From Scilla litardierei (lineage: Eukaryota > Streptophyta > Magnoliopsida > Asparagales > Asparagaceae): a DNA stretch of 64,000 nt. How positions within the stretch are numbered: position 1 is the first letter of the stretch; every line of letters starts with the position of its first letter. The stretch is taken from positions 11,771,860 to 11,835,859 of the forward strand of contig CM061130.1 of the NCBI GenBank assembly GCA_030789695.1. Reading direction: 5' to 3'. The notes beneath the pieces are model-generated. The model was not told where the DNA came from. It searched no databases and saw only the letters and a program-made list of their open reading frames with translations. Positions 10,759 to 20,861 of the stretch are shown one piece after another. The position numbers and the translations under genes are program-made.

Positions 10759-12407
10759 AAATCCCCCAAGCTGAACTCTTCCTCGTCCTCGAGGAAGACG
10801 AGTGAGAGTGGGAGCTCGGAAGGGAAAAATAGAGAGGAAGAAAGAAAAAGGAAACTCTAAGCCCTAGATCGTCCATCAGAGCCATCAAAATCAAAAACGA
10901 CACACCCAGCAAGCAAACGCCAAATCACACCACTAAACCTAGGAAAGCGAGTCCAAATAAGTGTCGTGGGTCCACGCAGTGAAGCGCGAGTGAGTGTGGT
11001 CGTGTGCTAGCAAATGGTGATGCTTTCTACGATGTGCTACGAGGCTCGATATACACAAATCCAAGATATGACCCAAATATCGAATCGAATTGAATTAAGC
11101 GGCGAATATAAGTTCGAGCATGCATGAGAATAGAGAGAATAGGAGCGTATCATGCATCGGGGACTCCACAACTAGGGTTAAGGAAATCACGCCACTATAG
11201 CCTAGATACTAGCTAAATAGCTCCTAAGCCAAGTGTCTTTGATAACGACGGGGGTTGAGATGATGTGGAGAAGAACACTCGGTGCAAATTCTCGCCTTCC
11301 CTTTATTCTTGGCAAGTATGAAAATATTCACACGGGAATTTTTTTTGGGTTTTGGGTAGTTGCATATTTTTTTTTGGCTTGTTGGCTATACAATCTTTTT
11401 CTTTTCGTTTTGGGTTTTTTCATTTCTTTTCTCCCATTTTTTTGGATTTTTGGGTTTTTGGCTATACACTTGTGTACTCTCCCAAGTGGGAGAACGGTAC
11501 ACGACGAGGGGATTTGCACCAAGTAAAACAAAAAAGAAGTCGAAATCTAAACACTTGGGCAAAGGGAACTATTCTCGCTAAATAGAGCTCAGGCTAATTG
11601 GGTTATCCTAGTCCTTAGTTGTGGAATCCCGACGCATGTGAAATGAAGTATACGATATATATATAGCATGCATATAGAAGCAAATACCGCATATTCAATA
11701 TCGGAGCATGATAATCTAGGGGTCATTCCTGGACAGGTATATAAAGTAAAATCACAAGGCAGAAGCACACCAATTGCTAGTCACGACACACGACTCACAA
11801 AAAGCTAAGTGGACCCACGATGCGTGAAATGCAAGAGGACTCGAAATCCTAGGGTTAGTGAGTGTGATTATCGATGCAATGCTAGGTGTGTGTGATTTTG
11901 TGGCGATTCATCATAGGATTCATTTCTAGGAGAAAGAGCTAAAGAAAGAAGGAAAAAAGAAAAAAGAAAAACACGATGGAAAATGACTCAAATAACGTAG
12001 AAAAACAGCACAAATGACGCACGAAGTGCGACTCCCCCAAGCTGAAACTTGCATTGCCCTCAATGCAATAAGAGTGAGTACGGGAGGGCAATGAAAATGG
12101 GGGGGGAATACGCACAGACACGAAAAGAAATGAAAACCAGGAAAAAAACATAGATGAAAATGAAAAAGAGAGAAAAATTGAGAACAAAATCAAACAATAC
12201 GAAAAGAAAAGTAAAGATAAACTCACACGACACGACACTCAAAAAGTGAAAAACAAGCACACACACAAAAATGAGAAAAACAAACAAAACACGACAGCAC
12301 ACCAAAACAGACGTCCCCCAAGCTAGACCAGAAAGTGCTAGCGAAATGATATGATCAATGAAATCCAGATAAGTGCAAGGGGGAGTCAAAAACAAAAAGA
12401 GGGGAAA
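10759..12407 (-). other. B 3' non-coding tail with repeated polypurine tract/hairpin modules
   Basis: No gene. It holds three tracts reading AGCTTGGGGGA on the minus strand (10762-10773, 12033-12044, 12314-12325). Those at 10762 and 12033 have an 8-bp hairpin close by (CTTCCTCG-TCCT-CGAGGAAG at 10778-10797; TTGCATTG-CCCT-CAATGCAA at about 12046-12065). The tract touching the LTR is the functional polypurine primer. The rest is purine-rich, with a T-rich stretch at 11338-11465. Confidence 0.6.
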
Positions 12408-14426
12408 TCAGAAAGCAGCAGAAGGTGAGTCCTCGTCATCCTCGGAAGAGGGCGGGGATGGGTGGTCGGGGGAGGCAGGGGGTGTGCGGAGAAGTGGGGA
12501 ATGAGGTGAGGGTATAGGGGCAGTGGTGGTGTGAACTATGGGAGGAGTGTCTGTGGTGGTGGGTGGTGGTGGTAGGAAGGCGATCAAGGCTGTGGTGAGA
12601 GGAATAGAAATGGAGGAGGTGGATGTGGAGGTGACGGTAGTGGGAGGTGGTGGGAGGGATCTGGAGCGTACCGGTAATTTCCTCCGGCGAACGTATGGAG
12701 TGACGGAGGAGGATGGAGGTAGCGTGAGTGCGGTGGAAGTGGTCGGGAGGGGTGAAGTGGATGCCGGGATGGGATGTGAAGAGGGAGGAGAAGAATGTGG
12801 TGAGGGGGGTGATGGAAGTGGAGAAGTGTGGGAGGGTGGAGGAGAAGATCGCCTGGGTGGTGAAGGTGGAGGTGGTGAAGGTGGAGGCGGTCCGTGGATA
12901 TGAGTAAGAAGGGGGAGAATGGCGGCCACATTCCTCTCAAGTGCGAGGAAACGTGGGTGAGTAAGAAAGGAGGATGGTGATGGGTCCGAGGAAACAGAGG
13001 ACATGGCGAGCTCACGAAGCGCGGCGACCTCCCTCTCAAGTCCTAGACGGGCAGATACCTGACGGCGACCAAAAGACGTAGACTGGCACGAGGCAGCGGT
13101 GGTGCCGCCAGGTAAGGTCGAAGAGGTGCTGGCGGCAGTGGTCATGCCAGCACGGGAGACAAGGCCAGAAATGGCCGCAAGGAGGTGCTCAGACGTGATC
13201 GGTCCCGGAGCAGAAACGGGACGACTCGGGCCAGCCCCTAAGTCTCCCCCAGACGCAGGGATATCCTGCTCGCCTAAGTGGGTGGCAGGGGACGGTGATC
13301 TGCGTGCGCCAGCGGGGAGAAAAGGAAGATTCAACCCCGCAAGGAAGTCGGGGTCAGGAGGGAAGGTCCAATCTCCCACGAGAGCAATGGGCATGCGAGC
13401 GGGGTTGGGCAGAATGGTGTAAGGGGCTGGGGGGTGGCCATAGTTGAAGATGTAACGGCCAGCTGAGTTGGGTCTAATCATGTGAATGTGCCGCAGGACG
13501 TCAATATCAAGACGTGATGGTCCTGCGGCAACAGGAAGATTGTTGGGAAGGGGGATATTGAATTGGGGGTAAGAGCATATGATAGTGATGATGCCCCCGC
13601 AACAAAACTTTCCCTTACCGGCCCGGCTAATCTCGAGTAGCTTGTGAACAAGCCAATCGCCGCCATGAATGGGGACGGTAGGGGCCCTGAAGCTAACTCC
13701 ATCATCATCCCGGACATAAGGAAAAGTCATGGCCCAAAGGATAAAAAGATCGGGGATAGTCACAGTGCCTGACTCGTCCCTAGGAAAGAATGTGGAAGAG
13801 ATGATCCTGTGGGCGAGACGAAACACGGGATGAATGATGGAGGAGGCCTTGGCCCGACCTCGGGGGTAGTCGCCGATCAATGTGAGGCGGAACCAGAATT
13901 GATCGACGCAAAATTCGGGCGTGTACCCATGGTGTCTGATAGAATCATCCCCGAGATTGGGGAAACCAAATATATCATTAATCGTGTTCAGGGTTGTGGT
14001 GACACTACGGTTACGCACCCGGAATCTAACGATCGACCCGGACTCTAAAACAAGTGTGGAGAGGAATTCGAGTGTGAGCGCCGAGTGGGAAGTGGCAGAT
14101 GCATTAAGGAAGGCTAACCATCCTAAGTTGCCGAAAAGATATTCGATCTCGGTGAAGACACCGAGATCGAGAAGTGTTTGTGCATGCGGGAACTTGGTGG
14201 ATAGATGCCCTCGAGCATCAAGCCTATGGTAAAAATCTTTGTGCTCCTGGTTCCGAAAAATATACCCGTGCGGGCCCAACATTGGGTCCACAGGGGGAAT
14301 AATAGGTGGAGGAGGGCCAAGTGTAAGCGCTCGCGTACGGGAAGGGGGGCGTGTTTGTTTTCGTCTCTTTCGAGACGGCTCCTCTTCCCTCATGATACCC
14401 TTCCCCTTATCCTTATCTTTAGCCAT
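12408..14426 (-). CDS. B ORF2: Athila ORF / putative plant transposon protein
   Basis: An intact frame of 672 residues; ATG at 14426 is preferred over 14444 because it opens MAKDKDKGKGIM followed by a basic nuclear-localisation-like KRRKQTR. Residues about 60-330 match the conserved core of plant Athila-type ORFs (N-L-G-W-x-x-F-L, T-L-E-F-L-S-T-L, R-A-K-A-S-S-I-I-H-P, A-M-T, C-C-G-G-I-I-T). The same landmarks are in C's ORF2 (42721-44925). A Pro/Ser-rich tail follows (about 500-660). It lies downstream of gag and has its own upstream TATA box (14863-14870) and palindrome array, so it is probably expressed separately. Its role is unknown; regulator, anti-silencing factor or accessory structural protein are all possible. 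It is not a recognisable polymerase, integrase or envelope protein. Confidence 0.75.
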   Translation of the reverse strand: MAKDKDKGKGIMREEEPSRKRRKQTRPPSRTRALTLGPPPPIIPPVDPMLGPHGYIFRNQEHKDFYHRLDARGHLSTKFPHAQTLLDLGVFTEIEYLFGNLGWLAFLNASATSHSALTLEFLSTLVLESGSIVRFRVRNRSVTTTLNTINDIFGFPNLGDDSIRHHGYTPEFCVDQFWFRLTLIGDYPRGRAKASSIIHPVFRLAHRIISSTFFPRDESGTVTIPDLFILWAMTFPYVRDDDGVSFRAPTVPIHGGDWLVHKLLEISRAGKGKFCCGGIITIICSYPQFNIPLPNNLPVAAGPSRLDIDVLRHIHMIRPNSAGRYIFNYGHPPAPYTILPNPARMPIALVGDWTFPPDPDFLAGLNLPFLPAGARRSPSPATHLGEQDIPASGGDLGAGPSRPVSAPGPITSEHLLAAISGLVSRAGMTTAASTSSTLPGGTTAASCQSTSFGRRQVSARLGLEREVAALRELAMSSVSSDPSPSSFLTHPRFLALERNVAAILPLLTHIHGPPPPSPPPPSPPRRSSPPPSHTSPLPSPPSPHSSPPSSHPIPASTSPLPTTSTALTLPPSSSVTPYVRRRKLPVRSRSLPPPPTTVTSTSTSSISIPLTTALIAFLPPPPTTTDTPPIVHTTTAPIPSPHSPLLRTPPASPDHPSPPSSEDDEDSPSAAF

Positions 14427-14862
14427 GTGCGTGTGTATGAGCAAGAATTAGTGCAAAAAAAATCGTGGATGCACACGAACACAAGCCAACAAGCAAGCAC
14501 AATAAACAGGGCAAATATATATAAACTAAGAATAGGAGTGAGTTTACCCAAGCGGAGTGGTGGAGCTTGCTCGTTGGTGCCCCCACACTGTTCAGCGAGA
14601 GTATCGTGGAGCCGCGGCGAACTCCTTCGGCAAAAATTTTCGAAATGGAGGTGGATTTGGGAAAATTAGGTCAAAAATCTCGGAATGGGAGGAGAGAGAG
14701 GGTGTAGATGATGGAGGGGTTGATGAAGGAGGTGGAGAGTGGGAGTAATGGGGGAGTAGGGGACGTGGGGGAGTGGGGATCGGTTGTTGGAGAAGAGGGG
14801 AAGGCGAAACGACGGCGGAATTTGTGATCGGGCGAGGGCGAAAACGAGCGGGTGTCGGGGGG

Positions 14863-14870
14863 TTTATATA
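14863..14870 (-). promoter_or_regulatory. Internal TATA box before B ORF2
   Basis: Minus strand CCCTATATAAACC, a near-consensus plant TATA box, about 435 bp upstream of the ORF2 start and about 15 bp downstream of the internal CCGATCGG array. This repeats the LTR promoter layout inside the element. Confidence 0.6.
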
Positions 14871-14883
14871 GGGTTTTAAGTCG

Positions 14884-15229
14884 AACCGATCGGGTGACTT
14901 GTCACCCGATCGGTTGACGGTTGGGTCGAAAATCTTACCGAAGAAATGCTACAGGCGAACCGATCGGTTGACTTGTCAACCGATCGGTTGGCCGCTCCAC
15001 TAAATTTCCCGAGAACTTAGGGCTTCTCACCCGGTCAGGTCAACCGATCGCGCTCAAACTCAACCGATCGGTTGATATTCCTCAAAATTTTCCAAGACTT
15101 CTCCCCAGCTCACCCGGTCTGCCACCCGGTCTCTTCATTACTCAACCGATCGGTTCATTCGAGGACAGATCTCGGCATGTATCTGATACATCCCAACCGA
15201 TCGGGTGAGTTATCACCCGATCGGTTGGG
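14884..15229 (-). promoter_or_regulatory. Internal CCGATCGG palindrome array of B
   Basis: About ten CCGATCGG sites with the same flanks as in the LTR (GGTTGAC, GGGTGAC) and the same paired form CCGATCGGGTGACTTGTCAC. It lies in the 1-kb spacer between gag and ORF2, directly upstream of a TATA box. It is not an LTR fragment: sequence outside the motif does not match the LTR. Confidence 0.8.
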
Positions 15230-15423
15230 GCTTGTTTCCTGCAAAAACCAAGAAATTTGATTAAGTCCCCTAACGGATGTTCCCGCGGCTGACTTTATTT
15301 ATAGAAATAGATAAAGTAAAGTAGAAAATAATGCTAAAAATTAGAGAAAAAGTTTAGAACATGGGTTGCCTCCCATGAAGCGCACTTGTTTAACGTCGTT
15401 GGCTCGACGCCCGCCAGAGATGC

Positions 15424-18159
15424 TCATGGTGGCTGATACGGGTGATGCCCAAACTTAGGCATCTCTTCCTTGTTGGAGCTGAAGGCGCTCGGGGTAGTCA
15501 GCGGCTGGAAAAATACTTGCTCGACCACCCTCCCTTTGTTCTTGAGATCCGGGGGCTTTTCCTTGGCGTTGGCGCTTCCCGCCATCTTCTTCAGGATTCG
15601 GACCTCGTCTTTAGTGAGGTCCGTGAGCTCTTTCCCCGTTCTCTTCACAGGAGGAGACTTGGGGAACCCGGGAGGGGTCATTCTCGGTGCACTTGGTTTT
15701 CCAGCAGCTTCTTCGTCTTCGGGGCCTTCTTCATCTTCAGAATTCCCCAATTCATCGGGGGGGTTTCTCAGGAGAATCTCCCAGGATTTCTCCTCTACAG
15801 CTTTTTCTTCTTCTATCTCAAGCAGATTACACCGGAGGTCATCAGGAGGGTCGGGGTGCTTCATGGATAGTCCCAGGTCAAACTCAACTTTCTCTCCGCT
15901 GACGTTCAAGGAGAGTTTTCCGTTCTTCACATCTATAAGAACGCCAGCAGTGGCCATGAAAGGCCGTCCCAGGATGATGGGGGTGTGTGCGTCTTCGGGC
16001 ATGTCCATGACTACAAAGTCCACAGGCACATGCACCCCTCTCACATTCATGGGGAGATCATCAACAATTCCCACCGGATATTTGACCGACCGGTCAGCTA
16101 GTTGTAGGGTCATCCCGGTGGGCTCCAAATCACCCATTCCTATCCTTCTATACATTGACAAGGGCATCAAGCTAACACTCGCTCCTAGATCGACGAGTGC
16201 ACGATTAATCTTCACAGCCCCGATCGTGCAAGGGATAGAGAAGCTCCCCGGGTCCTTGAGCTTTGGCGGGTTATCCCTCTGGATAAGAGCGCTACATTCT
16301 GCCGTCAGCACCACTTTCTCTTTTCTCGACCCTTTCGTCACCAAATCTTTCAAGAATTTTGCATAAGAGGGGATTGTCTCAATTGCCTCCAAGAAGGGGA
16401 TTTGCAGGCTTAGGTCCTTGACCATGGCGAAGAACTTCCCATATTTCTCATCAATTTTTGCTTGAGCCAACCGTTGGGGAAATGGCACAACGGGTTTATA
16501 CACTCTTGGGCTCTCTTCCTCCTCCTTCTTCTCTTCTTCGGGCACTCCCTCCGGAGTCGTGGGATTTGATGACGAAGCACCGATGTCGTTTAATTTTTCA
16601 GTCGGTCTCTCAACGACCAATGGTGCTTCCGGGTTGCTAGGGGGCACTCTAGTAGGAATTTGTGTCCCGCTTCTCAGAATGATAGCGGACACATTCGCGT
16701 GCTCGTGCACGAGTGCCGATGTTTGTGTTGCTCCTCGAGGGTTCACCTCCGGTTGTGGCGGCAATTGGTTTTGTGACCTTGCGAGGTTCGCCACCTGTAA
16801 CCCCAGCTGGGTTACTTGGTCCGTGAGGGTCCGCTGGCCCATTTCCAGCTTTTGGTTGATCCTCTCCTGGTTGGTAATATATTGAGTCAAGAGAGACTCA
16901 ACCGGAGAGACGGCCCTCTGTTGGCCAAACTGCTGCTGCTGGAATGGCTGCTGATTCCTGGGAGCGTACGTTTGTTGCTGAGGTTGCTGCTGAAATGGTT
17001 GCAGCTGACCCTGATTCTGCGGTGGTCTAGCCGGCTGATAGATTTGTTGCTGCGGCTGCTGCGGCGGCGAGGGCTGAAATGGTGGCCGGTAACTAAAATT
17101 CGGATGGTTCCGGTTGTTGGGAGAGTAGGCCGGGTTGGAATTTGTCCTTGGCGGATATGGCGCATTCCCCGTGGGGTTGTAAAATAGTGCGCTCGCCTGA
17201 TCCAACGGTGGTGAGATGTCACCACCGTCGAATTCCCCAAGGAATTCAGACTCCACCGCAGAAACTTGCTGTGTACCGGCCCCACCGGCTCCAACCATCA
17301 GTGCGGAGATCTGGGTCGAAAGCAAGTCAAACTTGCTCGAAAGTTTGTCGACGTCCTCGACTCTGTGTATACCCACAGTTCTTGGTGTGGCTCTCTCGTC
17401 ACACCACCGCTCATTGTTTGATGCCATGTTTTCCAGAATATTCCCGGCATCTTCCTCGCTTCGGGACATGAAGGAACCCCCAGCCGCGGCGTCCATAGAA
17501 GATTTAAGGTCATCCCTCAGCCCATTGTAGAACAGATTGATAATCTGCCACTTCGGAAGCTCATGATGAGGGCATCTTCTTTGCATCTCTTTATATCTCG
17601 TCCAAGCCTCATGCAAGGACTCGTGGCTGGCCTGGGAGAAGGAGGAGATCTCACTCCTCAACTTCATGGTCTTCCCCGGAGGAAAGAACTTCGTCAGAAA
17701 AGCATTGGAGAGTTTCTCCCAGGTGTTGAAAGTATTGGGGTCCTTCCCCCTTAACCACTGCTTGGCCTTGTCCCGCAAAGAGAAAGGGAACAACTTCAGA
17801 CGGATAGCCTCTGTAGTGACACCATTAATTCTGAAGGTGTCACACTTCTCCAAGAAGGAGTCTAAGTGCTCTATCGGGCTCTCCATGGGCGCACCCGCAA
17901 ATTGGTCCTGCTGGATCCATGTCACTAGAGACGGCTTCAGCTCAAAGCTTTGGGCCGCAATAGCTGGAGATCGGATGGCAGAAGTCGACTCGATGGATGG
18001 CATCGAGTACTCCAGCAGAGACTTGTGAGGTGGGGTGTTCTCCTCCATGGATTCGGGATCTTCCCTTCTTCGCTTCTCAGCGGCCAAACGCCTAAGGGTG
18101 GCGTTAATCTCTGGATTGAGGGGGATCAAGTCGTCAAGACTCCTTGAACTCCTGCGCAT
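15424..18159 (-). CDS. B gag-protease polyprotein
   Basis: 911 residues from ATG 18159. This start is chosen over 18189 because MRRSSRSLDDLIPLNPEI aligns with the start of C's gag (MNTRSTADPEDLLFDPEI). The product forms the virus-like particle. The gag core (about 60-240) has the W-L-R-x-K, F-L-x-K-F-F-P-P and F-Y-N-G-L landmarks of the Ty3 gag family. A Gln/Pro-rich middle (about 340-430) and a coiled stretch follow. An aspartic-protease-like domain has V-D-L-G-A-S at about residue 655 and I-I-L-G-R-P-F about 80 residues later. D-L-G-A instead of D-S/T-G-A is usual in Athila-type elements. No zinc knuckle was seen. The frame stops before any reverse transcriptase. Confidence 0.85.
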   Translation of the reverse strand: MRRSSRSLDDLIPLNPEINATLRRLAAEKRRREDPESMEENTPPHKSLLEYSMPSIESTSAIRSPAIAAQSFELKPSLVTWIQQDQFAGAPMESPIEHLDSFLEKCDTFRINGVTTEAIRLKLFPFSLRDKAKQWLRGKDPNTFNTWEKLSNAFLTKFFPPGKTMKLRSEISSFSQASHESLHEAWTRYKEMQRRCPHHELPKWQIINLFYNGLRDDLKSSMDAAAGGSFMSRSEEDAGNILENMASNNERWCDERATPRTVGIHRVEDVDKLSSKFDLLSTQISALMVGAGGAGTQQVSAVESEFLGEFDGGDISPPLDQASALFYNPTGNAPYPPRTNSNPAYSPNNRNHPNFSYRPPFQPSPPQQPQQQIYQPARPPQNQGQLQPFQQQPQQQTYAPRNQQPFQQQQFGQQRAVSPVESLLTQYITNQERINQKLEMGQRTLTDQVTQLGLQVANLARSQNQLPPQPEVNPRGATQTSALVHEHANVSAIILRSGTQIPTRVPPSNPEAPLVVERPTEKLNDIGASSSNPTTPEGVPEEEKKEEEESPRVYKPVVPFPQRLAQAKIDEKYGKFFAMVKDLSLQIPFLEAIETIPSYAKFLKDLVTKGSRKEKVVLTAECSALIQRDNPPKLKDPGSFSIPCTIGAVKINRALVDLGASVSLMPLSMYRRIGMGDLEPTGMTLQLADRSVKYPVGIVDDLPMNVRGVHVPVDFVVMDMPEDAHTPIILGRPFMATAGVLIDVKNGKLSLNVSGEKVEFDLGLSMKHPDPPDDLRCNLLEIEEEKAVEEKSWEILLRNPPDELGNSEDEEGPEDEEAAGKPSAPRMTPPGFPKSPPVKRTGKELTDLTKDEVRILKKMAGSANAKEKPPDLKNKGRVVEQVFFQPLTTPSAFSSNKEEMPKFGHHPYQPP

Positions 18160-18334
18160 GAAAAACAACAGACACCCGTGAAGCGACAAGTGGGAAAGAA
18201 ACAGATAAAATAAGGAATAAAAATAAGAAAAACAAATAAGAAAAAGAAAAACAAGAATGCGAAAATTATCGCGAGGTAGGGATGTGAGCTAGACACGAGG
18301 GTTCAAGAGATCCTAAGATATCAAGCACGTTGCC

Positions 18335-18352
18335 TCCCAGGCAACGGCGCCA
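18335..18352 (-). other. Primer-binding site of B
   Basis: Minus strand TGGCGCCGTTGCCTGGGA, six bases after the 5' LTR. This is the primer-binding sequence typical of Athila-type elements. It fixes the element's orientation and the LTR border. Confidence 0.85.
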
Positions 18353-18358
18353 TAAACT

Positions 18359-19917
18359 TGACCGGCGCCCCGCGTGATGTGCGCGGCGGCGCGGTGTCGT
18401 TTACCGCAAGTTTCACGGTTAGTGTAGGGTGCGGGAATATCGAACTCAGGGAGGCGAGGTTGTGCTTGGGTCAGGTAGGACCTAAATCACCCCGAGGGGC
18501 GAGCTAGCCCGAATCGGTGGTTGGTTGTCACGAAAGGAAATGAAAGCGTATGAACAAAAAGAAAGTAAACCCGGGACTTTGGTTTCCGACCCGACGAGAG
18601 ACTCTCGCCGCTACGGCCTACGGGTATGGATAGCGATCGGGATTAGGGTCTAATGGTGAGACGTTGCCTCTGAAAGTGGTACCGGCGTCCCATGGGCCCG
18701 ATATTCCGGTCGGTGCCCAGGATGATACACCGGACTTCCCGGATTCGATCAGTGGGCACTCCCGTGTCCATAAACACTGATCGATCCCGGGAGCACTAAG
18801 TCCGCAACGATATCTCCCGACGTCTCATCCTGCCGCTCCCGCGTGCTAGGATTCGGCGTCTACGCTAAAGGCGTGAGCTTTGGCTAGGGAGTCAACCACC
18901 AAGTTTATTCCCCCTTGGCCCGACGGTCAAAGGCGGTCTTTTTCCCGCCGATGACAATGAAACACCCCGCGTAACCGTTAGATTCCTACTCCCTATCGAT
19001 TTCCTAACCCTATGGACGCATCGGGAAGAGCCCCCGAAGGGGCTTCCACCAAAATCCCAGATTTGGGAACTACTCACAAAAATTCATGAAAAAGCAATCT
19101 AAATGAAATTTAACCGTTAGAATCATAATCCGACAATTGCAATGCGGAAGTAAAGGAGTAATAAAGACAATACTAAAAAATTAGAAAGATCTGAAAACTT
19201 ACTTAAGAGTAACAATTACAGCCGTCACAAGGAAATAAAACAGTAAAAAAATACAACTCTCTCGTTTCTGGAACCCTAGGGGTCCTATATATAGATTTTC
19301 GGATCAACCGATTAGGTGACAAGTCAACCGATCGGTTGATCCGTTACAGATAAATCACAGAAAACGGCGAGTTTTCACCCGATCTCATGAACCGATCGGG
19401 TGAGTTCTTGAGCGACCGGTTGGATCTTGGAGGAGTCGGGTGAACCGGTCGGTTCGACGCCCGTGTCTTCAGCTCTTTTTCTCAGCTACAGATGAACCGA
19501 TCGGGTGAGAGTCACCCGATCGGTTGGAATTCTGCTCGAAAAGACAGAGAACAGCCGCCCGCAGAACCGGTCTGTGAACCGGTCGGGTGACTTCTTCGTG
19601 AGATGCTGTAGCGGTCGGTTGGTGCACACGTGCATCACCCGATCGGTTGGAGATGACCAACCGACCGGGTGAGGGGCAGAAAGATGAGTACTTCGCCGTT
19701 TGACCCCCCGGATCACGCGTGACTTCTCCCGTTGCTCCGGGGACTTGGGATATCATCGTAAAAGGTCCCCTACGTGGTCGAACTCCTGCAATCATGGACA
19801 AACAAAGAAAAGTGAAAGAAAACGGGAAAACATACGAAAACGAACAAGAGACGGCGGAAAACACGGAGAAACACAAAAGAAAACGTGCGTGAATATATGA
19901 AATATAGACGCACGTCA
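18359..19917 (-). repeat. 5' LTR of B (right copy)
   Basis: 1559 bp, the transcription-starting copy. Differences from the left LTR noted by eye include single changes near 18462, 18897, 19285, 19311, 19603 and 19627. It contains the CCGATCGG array (19305-19673) and TATA box (19285-19294). Followed by the target duplication 19918-19922. Confidence 0.9.
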
Positions 19918-20861
19918 ATACGGCAGTGACCACGAGCAGTGGTTGCCGTCCCTTCTTCAGGAATCATCATTATGTGGTTGACTCATTGACATGAGTATTG
20001 TCGGGACCACCTGACTGTTTCCGTGATGAATTCCGCAGTTATAGTCTCTTCGTCTTAAATATGTCGTTCGGATCAAGTCTGGGGTACGGTCAAACTGTCA
20101 ACCCCAATAACTTGACTCCGGTTAGTTTCTATCAATCTTTAGTCAATAAATATTGGACTTCTTCCAACATACTCTGCGCAGAGTTTTTACTAAAGACCGA
20201 ACTACCTCTACGACACTAACTCCCATTGACCGGGAGAGACGAATCCTCTCTTGGTCATTACTCGCCTCGTACGTTTCAAGTGACACCCAATCAAAAGACC
20301 TTTCGACAGGCCTTGCCTCGAAGCTAGGTCAGTTGATCTAAGTGGCACCGTTCACGCACAGGTCCGTCAAAATGACCTCAAGTCAAAAGACCAACTATCC
20401 TATCATCACTCAGAGTTATCATTGACAGATTGGTCAATATAACCATATGATAACTCTAGTGGATCGTTTAGTGAACTCATTCTAATGAGCACCTGTGTCT
20501 CGTCTTCGACTTCGCCAAGTCAAGCGATCATGAGATCAGCGCCACCGCTAAACGGTGAAGACTAAGACACAATGGTCTATCCGATGTTTCGATATCCTTG
20601 TCTCGGAACATCTACGACCACGAACCATTTTAGACTTATGCTCCAGACGGTCAAATGTTTCTCCATGAACGAGATACTCATCTCGATACCCGTTTGACCT
20701 TGCATAAAGTCTCAGGACTTTACCTAAGTTTATATCTAATGTTGACTACATTACAATATAGCTTAGATAAATTATTACCAAACAGCTTACTGTTATTTCG
20801 AACAAGATGTTTGTGCTATTGACACAGGAATAAATGGCCTCGAGGGCATAATATTCCTACA
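19918..20861 (-). repeat. Left LTR of D, inner part (5' end of the LTR)
   Basis: Continuation of D's left LTR after element B (19918-19922 is B's target duplication). It matches 26460-27402 with few differences and ends ATTCCTACA next to D's polypurine tract. Confidence 0.85.

Larger units (their letters stand above)
9200..19917 (-). mobile_element. Element B: non-autonomous Athila-like Ty3 retrotransposon
   Basis: Two 1559-bp LTRs (9200-10758, 18359-19917; TGACCGG...ACGTCA) differ at about a dozen positions by eye, so the insertion is young. Target duplication: ATACT (9195-9199) versus ATACG (19918-19922). The minus-strand order is LTR, PBS, gag-protease ORF (18159-15424), spacer with its own promoter, ORF2 (14426-12408), A/T-rich tail with several polypurine tracts, LTR. 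No reverse transcriptase, RNase H or integrase is present. Both ORFs are intact, so B could be mobilised by a relative that supplies pol. Confidence 0.9.

Noticed and set aside
12538..12903. Val/Gly-rich plus-strand frame
   Set aside because: Antisense shadow of the Pro/Ser-rich tail of B ORF2.
14884..15229. An LTR fragment or ectopic LTR copy in B's spacer
   Set aside because: Only the short palindromes and their immediate flanks match the LTR; the intervening sequence and the TATA context differ.
15470..16366. 298-codon plus-strand frame
   Set aside because: Lies fully inside the intact minus-strand gag of B; no recognisable protein.
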